A stretch of 38,646 bases of DNA, taken from JAVBNF01 sp031551725. GTDB taxonomy: Bacteria > Bacteroidota > Bacteroidia > Bacteroidales > P3. Under the pieces are notes generated by a model that saw only the letters and a program-made list of their open reading frames with translations, was not told the origin of the DNA and searched no databases. The stretch spans positions 1 through 38,646 of the forward strand of contig JAVBNF010000067.1 of NCBI GenBank assembly GCA_031551725.1, given 5' to 3'. Of the stretch, positions 33,187 through 38,646 are shown one piece after another (within the stretch, counting starts at the first letter, position 1; each line of letters opens with the position of its first letter). Position numbers and translations under genes: made by a program.

Positions 33187-34179
33187 CTATTCATTCATAT
33201 TTTTCCAAATCAAGTCTTTTAATTCCGTAATTCCCATTTGAGATGCGGAAGAAATAAAGACTGAAGGAATGTTTTTAGGAAGTGTTTTTTTGAATGCTTT
33301 GATCAGTTCATCATCGGCCAAATCGCATTTGGTAATTGCCAAAATGCGCTTTTTGTCCATAAGTTCCGGATTATGTTTTTTAAGTTCGTTTAAGAGAATC
33401 TTATATTCAGCCTTGATATCTTTAGTATCGACGGGAACCATAAAAAGCAGCAATGAATTCCGTTCAATATGTCTTAAAAACCGCAATCCGAGACCTTTCC
33501 CTTCGGAAGCACCTTCGATAATACCCGGAATATCGGCCATGATAAATGAACGTCCGTCACGATAACCAACAATACCGAGATTCGGCACAAGGGTTGTGAA
33601 CGGATAGTCGGCAATTTCCGGTTTTGCAGCAGAAACGACGGAAAGCAGGGTTGATTTTCCGGCATTCGGGAAACCCACCAAACCAACATCGGCAAGGACT
33701 TTCAATTCAAGGATTTTCCATCCTTCAATTCCCTCTTCACCGGGTTGTGAAAATTTAGGAGCTTGCAGGGTGGCACTTTTGAAATGTGCGTTTCCCTTGC
33801 CTCCTCTTCCACCGGACATCAAGATAAATTCTTGTCCGTGCTCGGTAATTTCACCTTCTATTTCGCCGGTTTCGGCGTCTTTGATAACGGTTCCGAGCGG
33901 AACTTCTATATAAATATCTTTGCCATCGGCGCCATGACAGAGGCTTCGTCCGCCATATTCACCATCTTCGGCGTGAATGTGCTTGGTGTATTTGAGGTGG
34001 AGCAATGTCCATAAATGACTATTGCCTTTTAAAATAATATGCGCGCCTCGTCCGCCGTCGCCACCGTCGGGACCGCCGCGCGGATTTGAGCGCGTACGCA
34101 AAAAGTGCATGGAGCCGCCGCCGCCTTTTCCGGAACGGCAAAATATTTTTACGTAATCAACGAAATTGGATGTAGCCAT
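33187..34179 (-). CDS. obgE: GTPase ObgE/CgtA
   Basis: 330 residues. The N-terminal Obg fold is Gly-rich (GKGGGGSMHFLRTRSNP, GGDGGRGAHI). The GTPase has G1 GFPNAGKSTL, G3 DIPGIIEGASEGKGLG and G4 TKCD, then SASQMG as G5. It lacks the extra C-terminal domain found in some firmicutes. ObgE takes part in large-subunit assembly and stress control. Its start overlaps the adk stop by one base (TAATG), so adk and obgE are coupled. Confidence 0.96.
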   Translation of the reverse strand: MATSNFVDYVKIFCRSGKGGGGSMHFLRTRSNPRGGPDGGDGGRGAHIILKGNSHLWTLLHLKYTKHIHAEDGEYGGRSLCHGADGKDIYIEVPLGTVIKDAETGEIEGEITEHGQEFILMSGGRGGKGNAHFKSATLQAPKFSQPGEEGIEGWKILELKVLADVGLVGFPNAGKSTLLSVVSAAKPEIADYPFTTLVPNLGIVGYRDGRSFIMADIPGIIEGASEGKGLGLRFLRHIERNSLLLFMVPVDTKDIKAEYKILLNELKKHNPELMDKKRILAITKCDLADDELIKAFKKTLPKNIPSVFISSASQMGITELKDLIWKNMNE

Positions 34180-34757
34180 TATTTATTTTGATAACGTTCG
34201 ATAATTTGTGCCAATTGTGTTTGTACATCATTGATATCGCGGTCGCCGCGAATGGATTCAAGGATGCCTTTTCTTTGATAATGAGCAATTACAGGTGCTG
34301 TTTGTTCGTTGTACACAATCAAGCGTTGCTTGGCCACATCTCCACGGTCGTCTTCGCGATTTTCGAGTTCACCTCGACGTTTGATGCGTTCGAGCAAAAT
34401 TTCGTTTGGCACATCCAAATAAATCGCCAAATCTACTTTTGCACCTTTACGAAGCATCAGCCAATCAAGGAATTCGGCTTGAAAAACCGTACGTGGGAAG
34501 CCGTCGAACAAAAGTCCCTCTGCTTCGGGATATTTGGCCACATGAATTTGTATTTCCTGCAAAACAATAGCTTCCGGGACCAGATTCCCAGTGTTAATGA
34601 TTTTGCGAATAACCTCTCCAAACGGGTGTTTTGCGTCGATTTCACGACGAAATATATCACCGGTAGAAAGGTGAACCATTCCATATTTTTCAATAATAAA
34701 CTTCGACTGCGTACCTTTTCCGCACCCCGGAGGGCCTAAAATAACGATGTTAAACAT
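34179..34757 (-). CDS. adk: Adenylate kinase, short form
   Basis: 192 residues. The P-loop is GPPGCGKGTQ (8-17), STGDIFR lies in the AMP-binding region, LFDGFPRT is the conserved hinge and RREDDRGD-like residues (RGELENREDDRGD) form the lid. The short lid has no zinc cysteines. It interconverts ATP+AMP and 2 ADP. First gene of the adk-obgE pair. The -7 box at 34778-34785 is 20 bases upstream of the ATG. Confidence 0.95.
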   Translation of the reverse strand: MFNIVILGPPGCGKGTQSKFIIEKYGMVHLSTGDIFRREIDAKHPFGEVIRKIINTGNLVPEAIVLQEIQIHVAKYPEAEGLLFDGFPRTVFQAEFLDWLMLRKGAKVDLAIYLDVPNEILLERIKRRGELENREDDRGDVAKQRLIVYNEQTAPVIAHYQRKGILESIRGDRDINDVQTQLAQIIERYQNK

Positions 34758-34777
34758 AGTTTTCTGTCTTTAAAAAG

Positions 34778-34785
34778 CAAAGATA
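34778..34785 (-). promoter_or_regulatory. -7 box of adk
   Basis: TATCTTTG on the minus strand fits TAnnTTTG. No TTG box is seen; upstream is an AT-rich stretch with TTAATTATTAATTG-type repeats (34790-34825). Confidence 0.5.
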
Positions 34786-35009
34786 CAAAAATAATTGTTA
34801 ATTATTAATTGTTAATTATTAATGAATATTCATTTTTTACACAACAATCTAATTTTGTGTAAATTTTATTTTTGTTTTAGACTGAGAAATCCGATTGGGT
34901 TACGGGGTTTCTCGTCGATTTGCTTCCGGCTGAAAAATTCGGCAAAGGTATTATACACTTCGCTGATTTGTTCTTATGAACATTTTATCAACAAATCAAA
35001 AATGAAATA

Positions 35010-35029
35010 GGTAAACACGTGGGTTTACC
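35010..35029. repeat. Palindromic element, copy 3
   Basis: GGTAAAC (35010-35016) and GTTTACC (35023-35029) flank ACGTGG, the same loop as copy 2 at 68-95. The arms differ by paired changes, so complementarity is conserved. It lies 14 bases after the reverse-transcriptase stop and could help to end its transcripts. Confidence 0.65.
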
Positions 35030-35042
35030 CCTACGATTCAAA

Positions 35043-36308
35043 TTATCTATTTGCTTTTGCCTTTAACATTCCGTCTCTTACATGTTTTTTGATGCGCAAT
35101 ACGGACAAATCGTCTATCCAAAAATAGCGGAACGCTTTTGGTGAAAAATTTTCGAGCATTAATTTAGCACGTAGACGATAGGTTTTATGATGTTTCATCA
35201 ATCCCAAATAGGAATTAATTTCCGAACGGCACTGTTGCAAATCCCGATAGCAAGGCTGTTTTCGCTTCTTTCGCTTATCAAAATAATCATTCCAATGATG
35301 AATTTTCTGATACGCTTTGCCCTTTGTGCGCCTGCGAATGTAGGTTCGATAAGGCTTTACAAACGCATTAAGGAACTTCACTCCCTTGTCGCCCGATTGC
35401 AGATAGATTTTTTTCGGATGCAATTTTAACTGCAACTCTTCCATCAAAAAATCCCGGATGATTCCGATAATTTCTTTTAAATATTCCTTATCCTGATGAA
35501 TAATATAAAAATCATCGACATAACGCCCGTAATATTTTAGTTTTAACTTGTATTTCATAAAACAATCGAAATCATGTAAATACAAATTACTAAAAAGTTG
35601 AGACGTAAGATTTCCAATAGGCAATCCACAACCCTTTTTGGTTCCGAACAAGCTTTTGTTTGGCGGCAGCCCATCCCAATCGGAACGAGCTCCTTTGATG
35701 ATGCAATTTTGTGTCGGATCGTTGAAAATCACAACTTTTAATAAATAATCAATCAATCCCCATTGATCGTTTTCGAAATGCTGTTTGCACATTTCCTCAC
35801 ACTTTTCGTATACTTTTTTGCGAGGGATACTCATAAAATAGTCTTGAACATCCAATGCCATTACATAAAAAGGCTGAGTAAAATTATCACTGCAACTCCG
35901 CATGGCGCGCTGGATGCGTCCGACGCCAAAATGCGTTCCTTTTCCTTTCCGGCAACTGTAGCTGTCGAATACAAACCGTCGATCCATAATCGGATTGAGG
36001 TAGTTGAACAATAAATGATGAATGACTCGATCCCGAAAATCGGCAGCAAACACTTCACGCTTGACGGGCGAAAAGACCATAAAAGCAATGCTTGGCTGCA
36101 AAACATAGCGGCGTTCCGTAATTTCGTCATACAAATCGAAGATATTTTTTTCCATTTGCAATTCAAAACGAAGCTGGCTGGCCGTGTTGCGTTTGTTGCG
36201 GCGTGCGTCGTAATAAGCACGAAACAAGTCGTGCAACAATTGATTATTTAAGTCGGGAGATTGAGTAATTGCATCATTTTGATTATGAGCGATTACTTCT
36301 TTTTCCAT
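35043..36308 (-). CDS. DGR reverse transcriptase
   Basis: 421 residues. RT motifs include ALDVQDYF (motif A, 151-158, with Asp153), GCGLPIGNLTSQLFSNLYL (IGNLTSQ, 231-237, the DGR version of the QGxxxSP motif) and YVDDF (263-267, active-site aspartates). The N-terminal SQLRFELQMEKNIF and FRDRVIHHLL...DSYSCRKGKGTH are conserved in DGR enzymes. It would copy the template RNA into cDNA with errors at adenines. It overlaps the accessory gene stop by 16 bases and lies downstream of the repeats at 37275-38530, which is the normal DGR order. No maturase or endonuclease domain is present, which argues against a group II intron. Confidence 0.93.
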   Translation of the reverse strand: MEKEVIAHNQNDAITQSPDLNNQLLHDLFRAYYDARRNKRNTASQLRFELQMEKNIFDLYDEITERRYVLQPSIAFMVFSPVKREVFAADFRDRVIHHLLFNYLNPIMDRRFVFDSYSCRKGKGTHFGVGRIQRAMRSCSDNFTQPFYVMALDVQDYFMSIPRKKVYEKCEEMCKQHFENDQWGLIDYLLKVVIFNDPTQNCIIKGARSDWDGLPPNKSLFGTKKGCGLPIGNLTSQLFSNLYLHDFDCFMKYKLKLKYYGRYVDDFYIIHQDKEYLKEIIGIIRDFLMEELQLKLHPKKIYLQSGDKGVKFLNAFVKPYRTYIRRRTKGKAYQKIHHWNDYFDKRKKRKQPCYRDLQQCRSEINSYLGLMKHHKTYRLRAKLMLENFSPKAFRYFWIDDLSVLRIKKHVRDGMLKAKANR

Positions 36309-36982
36309 CCGTTCAGTTGTTTAACGACCGATTCCATTTTATCGTTGAAATCTACATGTCGTTCCAAATTCCATAAGTGCAAGTCGTAGCACATGCGGAT
36401 GAGAAAGCGGACAGTTTCGGATTTCACACAAGCGGTTTCGATAAGTTGTACACGTTTTTCCAAATCGCCGGTCAGATTGGCCTTATGAATGAGTTCGGAA
36501 AGGGCAATACTTTCGGTTTTAATGCGTTCTCCAAGGGTGTATTGAAAATCCTTGGGAATGTTTCGAATGGCATCAAACAAAGCGAGTATCAGATCGTACA
36601 TTGCTTTAAAAACGGGCAAGTTGCAAACTGCAACCGCCTCATTTCCTTTTTCTTTCAGCACATAACTATCGCGCCAAAGCTCAAAGCCGTCGAGCTCCGA
36701 AAAGCCTGTGAATGTACAATTTTTATCGCCGAATTCTTGTATCCGCGCCCCTATAGCCTGTGCTTTTTCGAGGAGCGGCACCAAACGGTCTTTTGGAAAT
36801 CCTCCGTAAATAATGTCCGTTTCAACGGCTTTGACATATTTACGTGTTAATTTCAAATCCATCAAATGTCTACAAAACAAAAACGCGCTGCGTTCATAAA
36901 CATGCCAAAAACTTCCTTCCAGAAAAAAATGGATGGAATTCATATTGCCGGTTTCTATTTGCAAAATTTCTGCTGTTGTCAT
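36293..36982 (-). CDS. DGR accessory protein: MutS-domain-I-like module fused to Avd-like bundle
   Basis: 229 residues. Residues ~14-85 (HFFLEGSFWHVYERSAFLFCRHL ... LKLTRKY ... YGGFPKDRLVPLLEKAQAIGARIQEF) align by eye with MutS mismatch-binding domain I (FxxGDFYExFxxDA...LTKR...GIPYHAxxxYLxKLVxxGxxVAI). The mismatch-contacting Phe is kept (FWH) but its Glu is not. Residues ~120-229 (LPVFKAMYDLILALFDAIRNIPKDFQYTLGERI ... KRVQLIETACVKSETVRFLIRMCYDLHLW ... LNGWKKK) resemble Avd, the basic four-helix bundle that helps the RT bind template RNA. The two are known DGR accessories, usually separate. Assignment of the first domain rests on eye alignment. Confidence 0.7.
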   Translation of the reverse strand: MTTAEILQIETGNMNSIHFFLEGSFWHVYERSAFLFCRHLMDLKLTRKYVKAVETDIIYGGFPKDRLVPLLEKAQAIGARIQEFGDKNCTFTGFSELDGFELWRDSYVLKEKGNEAVAVCNLPVFKAMYDLILALFDAIRNIPKDFQYTLGERIKTESIALSELIHKANLTGDLEKRVQLIETACVKSETVRFLIRMCYDLHLWNLERHVDFNDKMESVVKQLNGWKKK

Positions 36983-37274
36983 AATTTTAATAATTATACC
37001 CTGTTTAAAATAATTAATGAAAATAAGGAACAGTTAGCCGGTTGTATAGAAAAGGCATAAGTACTCTTTCGTGAAAACCCAATTAAATACCCACTTAAAA
37101 TTAAGGAAATTTCCTTATGCCTTTTTATTGCAGCCTTTTTAGATGCTGCTTTTCTAAAAAGCAACATCAAGGTGAGGATAACCTTCAAATGTAAAAGTTC
37201 GTAAATATTATTTTATCATATCCATTATTTAGTTAATACTCTATTTCTTTTTTTTCGTTTTTAGCAACTATGAG
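36983..37274 (-). ncRNA. Structured spacer between first repeat and accessory gene
   Basis: Two strong hairpins. GATGCTGCTTTT (37142-37153) pairs with AAAAGCAACATC (37157-37168), with one mismatch that becomes G-U only on the minus strand. AAAAGGCATAAG (37050-37061) pairs perfectly with CTTATGCCTTTT (37114-37125), and AAGGAAATTTCCTT (37103-37116) is a palindrome. In DGRs, RNA beside the template primes cDNA synthesis, so this may be that spacer. It has no open frame of note. Confidence 0.5.
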
Positions 37275-37474
37275 TCCCTGAGGCAGCGCACCGAGAAGCC
37301 GTTCGAACGATTGTTCGGGTTACGGTTCACAGAAGCGTAACCAAAGTTGAAGTTCCGATTCCACGCACTCGAAGCGTCATAACCTGATGCACTCCAGAAG
37401 TTGGCGTTCGTCCCACGATTGTAGAAGCGCGTGCCATCGTAATTACGATAGCCGGCCGGAAGCACGGAAAAACC
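37275..37474 (-). repeat. DGR repeat A (template-like or old variable repeat)
   Basis: 200 bp, no indels against copies B and C. In coding frame it reads GFSVLPAGYRNYDGTRFY...NGFSVRCLRDS, but a TAG lies about 9 codons before the repeat, so it is not the end of a complete gene. It is rich in AAC/AAT codons, as templates are. It differs from C at several non-adenine positions near the 3' end, so it is not C's direct template there. In its distal 75 bases only 4 bases differ from C, three at adenines of A. Confidence 0.8.
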
Positions 37475-37778
37475 CCGCTGTAAAGTAAGCACTCTATGGC
37501 GCTATCCATTTAAAGCAATGGGTAGCATCTGTAAATACTCGTTCTAAATGATTAAGAATTGATGATTGGTGTGATCAATTAATTATAATTTAAAACAAGC
37601 AGCTTACCGGATTCACAAGACCACTCTGCAAATAGCCGTAACTACTTCCACTCCGGGCCTAAATACCTATTTCATCATCTTTCTTCCTCCCGGGCGGATT
37701 CTTTTCAGACAAAACAAATATTTTATTTTTACTAAAAACTCTTTTTAACTTTTCATTTTAACTTTTAACTTTAATGAG
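37475..37778 (-). repeat. Noncoding spacer between repeats, partly duplicated
   Basis: Bases 37593-37663 match 38098-38165 (shared ACCGGATTCA, AAGACCAC, AGCCGTA, ACTCCGGG). So a segment with about 70% identity precedes each of repeats A and B on the minus strand. 37741-37775 holds AAAGTTAA-type words. No supported gene. Confidence 0.6.
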
Positions 37779-37978
37779 TCCCTGAGGCAGCGCACCGAGA
37801 AGCCGTTCGACCGATTGTTCGCGTTACGTTTCACAGAAGCGTTACCAAAGTTGAACTGCCGATTCCACGCATTCGAAGCGTCATAACCTGATGCACTCCA
37901 GAATAAGCCGTTCGTTCCGCGTTCGTAGAAGCGCGTGCCATCGTTATTACGGTGACCGGCCGGAAGCACGGAAAAGCT
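37779..37978 (-). repeat. DGR repeat B (best candidate template repeat)
   Basis: 200 bp. Against the target repeat C (38331-38530), its first 125 bases (37779-37903, the stop-codon side) differ at 11 positions, and every one is an adenine of B on the minus strand, changed to T, C or G in C. Its frame has no recognisable 5' part: it is open only about 15 codons upstream to a TAA. It ends GACTCA where C has GATTAA. The distal 75 bases do not follow the adenine rule, so B explains only the proximal part of C. Confidence 0.8.
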
Positions 37979-38326
37979 TACTCTAAATAGACTGGTAAAC
38001 ACTAATTCATATTGATCATTTCCAACAATGAAAAATAATTTTTAATACTCATTTCTATTTCGAATCGATGGTTTTTTGTTGAAATGTTCGATTCCCGAAA
38101 CAAGTGGTTTACCGGATTCATTAAGACCACACTCGAAACAGCCGTAGCTGCTGCGACTCCGGGTCTGGCTGCAGATTTCTTCTTTTCAAATAACTTCCCG
38201 GGTAAATTTTTCTTTTCGGAAATCCACAACTTTGTTTTTTGTATTTTCTTGCGAGCGGGTTTTGTTTGTCCGCCCCGCTTCGCAAGGGCGTCCCGCCAAA
38301 ACCCGCTCAAAGGCCCAAGGCCCGAT
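37979..38326 (-). repeat. Noncoding spacer between target gene and repeat B
   Basis: Contains the second copy of the duplicated segment (38098-38165) and, next to the target stop, a GC-rich hairpin (38253-38308). A frame of 188 codons crosses here in another frame but shows no protein-like pattern. Confidence 0.55.
38253..38308. promoter_or_regulatory. GC-rich hairpin just downstream of the variable repeat
   Basis: GAGCGGGTTTT (38253-38263) and AAAACCCGCTC (38298-38308) are 11-bp perfect arms, with inner CGCCC (38271-38275) / GGGCG (38286-38290). It starts 18 bases after the target stop codon. Hairpins in this position improve target recognition in the Bordetella phage DGR. Copies A and B lack it, which supports C as the target. 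Confidence 0.6.
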
Positions 38327-38646
38327 TTAATCCCTGAGGCAGCGCACCGAGAAGCCGAGCGACCGAAGGTACGCGCTACGTAGCACAGAAGCGTTACCAA
38401 AGTGGAACTGCCGATGCCACGCATTCGAAGCGTCATAACCTGACGCACTCCAGAAGTAGGCGTACGTCCCACGATTGTAGAAGCGCGTGCCATCGTTATT
38501 ACGAAAGCCGGCCGGAAGCACGGAAAAACCGTATTGGTCCTTACGGGTAACGCTGTAATTACCTCCACTCGTATGCATTAATCGTACACCTGCGTCAATA
38601 CCCAACCAATATGCAGAACCGGATGAACCTGTATTATGGTTGCGCT
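38327..38646 (-). CDS. DGR target protein, FISUMP/C-type-lectin-like, partial
   Basis: 106 codons are visible; the gene continues past the right edge. The readable part begins RNHNTGSSGSAYWLGIDA and ends NGFSVRCLRD-type tail (LGFSVRCLRD then TAA). GFSVLPAGFRNNDGTRFY ... FWSASGYDASNAW ... GFSVRCLRD matches the C-terminal part of FISUMP (Fibrobacter succinogenes major paralogous) domains, which have a formylglycine-enzyme/C-type-lectin-like fold and are usual DGR targets. The variable codons are Tyr, Leu, His and Ser where copy B has Asn. It is probably a surface ligand-binding protein. The N-terminus and any signal are outside the window. Confidence 0.85.
   Translation of the reverse strand, partial: RNHNTGSSGSAYWLGIDAGVRLMHTSGGNYSVTRKDQYGFSVLPAGFRNNDGTRFYNRGTYAYFWSASGYDASNAWHRQFHFGNASVLRSAYLRSLGFSVRCLRD
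38331..38530 (-). repeat. DGR variable repeat C within the target gene
   Basis: 200 bp at the 3' end of the target. Changes relative to B in 38331-38455 affect eight codons: AAC to CTC, AAT to CTT, AAC to TAC, AAC to AGC, AAA to CTA, AAC to CAC, AAT to CAT and GCA to GCG. All are at adenines. Invariant stretches next to the stop (GTGCGCTGCCTCAGG) would be the initiation-of-homing end. Confidence 0.88.

Noticed and set aside
35043..36308. Group II intron or retron reverse transcriptase
   Set aside because: There is no maturase domain or intron domain V/VI structure and no retron msr/msd; the IGNLTSQ motif and repeats fit a DGR.
36377..36850. 157-codon plus-strand frame
   Set aside because: Antisense to the accessory gene, whose own frame has recognisable family motifs and an overlap with the RT gene.
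37275..37474. Copy A as the direct template for the proximal part of C
   Set aside because: At least six proximal differences from C are at non-adenine positions of A, whereas B gives none.
37268..38002. Short frames at 37268-37492 and 37745-38002 as separate genes
   Set aside because: They begin at GTG codons right at the repeat, stops lie just upstream, and nothing protein-like precedes them. They are better described as template-like or orphan repeats.
37275..38530. CRISPR array
   Set aside because: The three repeats are 200 bp long with unequal ~300-350-base spacers, and no Cas genes are present.
38002..38568. 188-codon open frame across the target and spacer (minus)
   Set aside because: It reads the repeat in a different frame (FPCFRPAFVITMARAS) from the one matching FISUMP. 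It is also biased toward Arg/Lys, and the matching frame is closed in copy A.

Overview
The window looks like a chromosome segment from the order Bacteroidales (phylum Bacteroidota), probably an uncultured or lightly studied lineage. The evidence is moderate-to-low GC, a type IX secretion protein (PorQ), several proteins ending in type IX sorting domains, the ExbB-x-ExbD-ExbD gene order, FISUMP-type surface domains, and repeated TAnnTTTG promoter boxes with an upstream TTG about 19-20 bases away. No tRNA, rRNA, CRISPR array or insertion sequence was recognised.

Layout. At 1-516 there is a leftward leader region. It has a good promoter, a possible 19-residue leader peptide with Trp-Trp-Tyr codons inside a terminator hairpin, and the start of a gene running off the left edge. 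Positions 517-5790 (minus) hold trxB and then a tight operon: lipid-linked glycosyltransferase, gmhA, gmhB-like, a MORN-like protein and porQ, joining LPS-heptose genes with type IX secretion. Positions 5847-11763 (minus) are a four-gene set of exported surface proteins behind a long 5' leader. Positions 12137-15282 (minus) carry a MarR regulator, tcdA and an S41 protease, facing clpX (plus). Positions 16638-23336 (plus) hold a type B sorting-domain protein and three tandem M6 metalloproteases. Positions 23478-27031 (plus) hold an arginine-decarboxylase-like enzyme, aspartokinase and a glycosyltransferase-like gene. Positions 27084-34757 (minus) are largely housekeeping: trpS, the ExbB/ExbD operon, CcsA/ResB cytochrome c assembly, an Nramp transporter, obgE and adk.

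The most notable system is at 35043-38646 (minus): a diversity-generating retroelement (DGR). It has a DGR-type reverse transcriptase, an accessory protein that appears to fuse a MutS-domain-I-like (MSL) module to an Avd-like helical bundle, and three gap-free 200-bp repeats. The repeat nearest the right edge is the 3' end of a FISUMP/C-type-lectin-like target gene. In its first 125 bases it differs from the middle repeat at 11 positions, and all 11 are adenines of the middle repeat on the coding strand. This is the hallmark of adenine-specific mutagenic retrohoming. Beyond that point the target instead resembles the repeat next to the accessory gene, suggesting mosaic copying from two templates.

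All functional names come from reading motifs by eye; no database search was possible.
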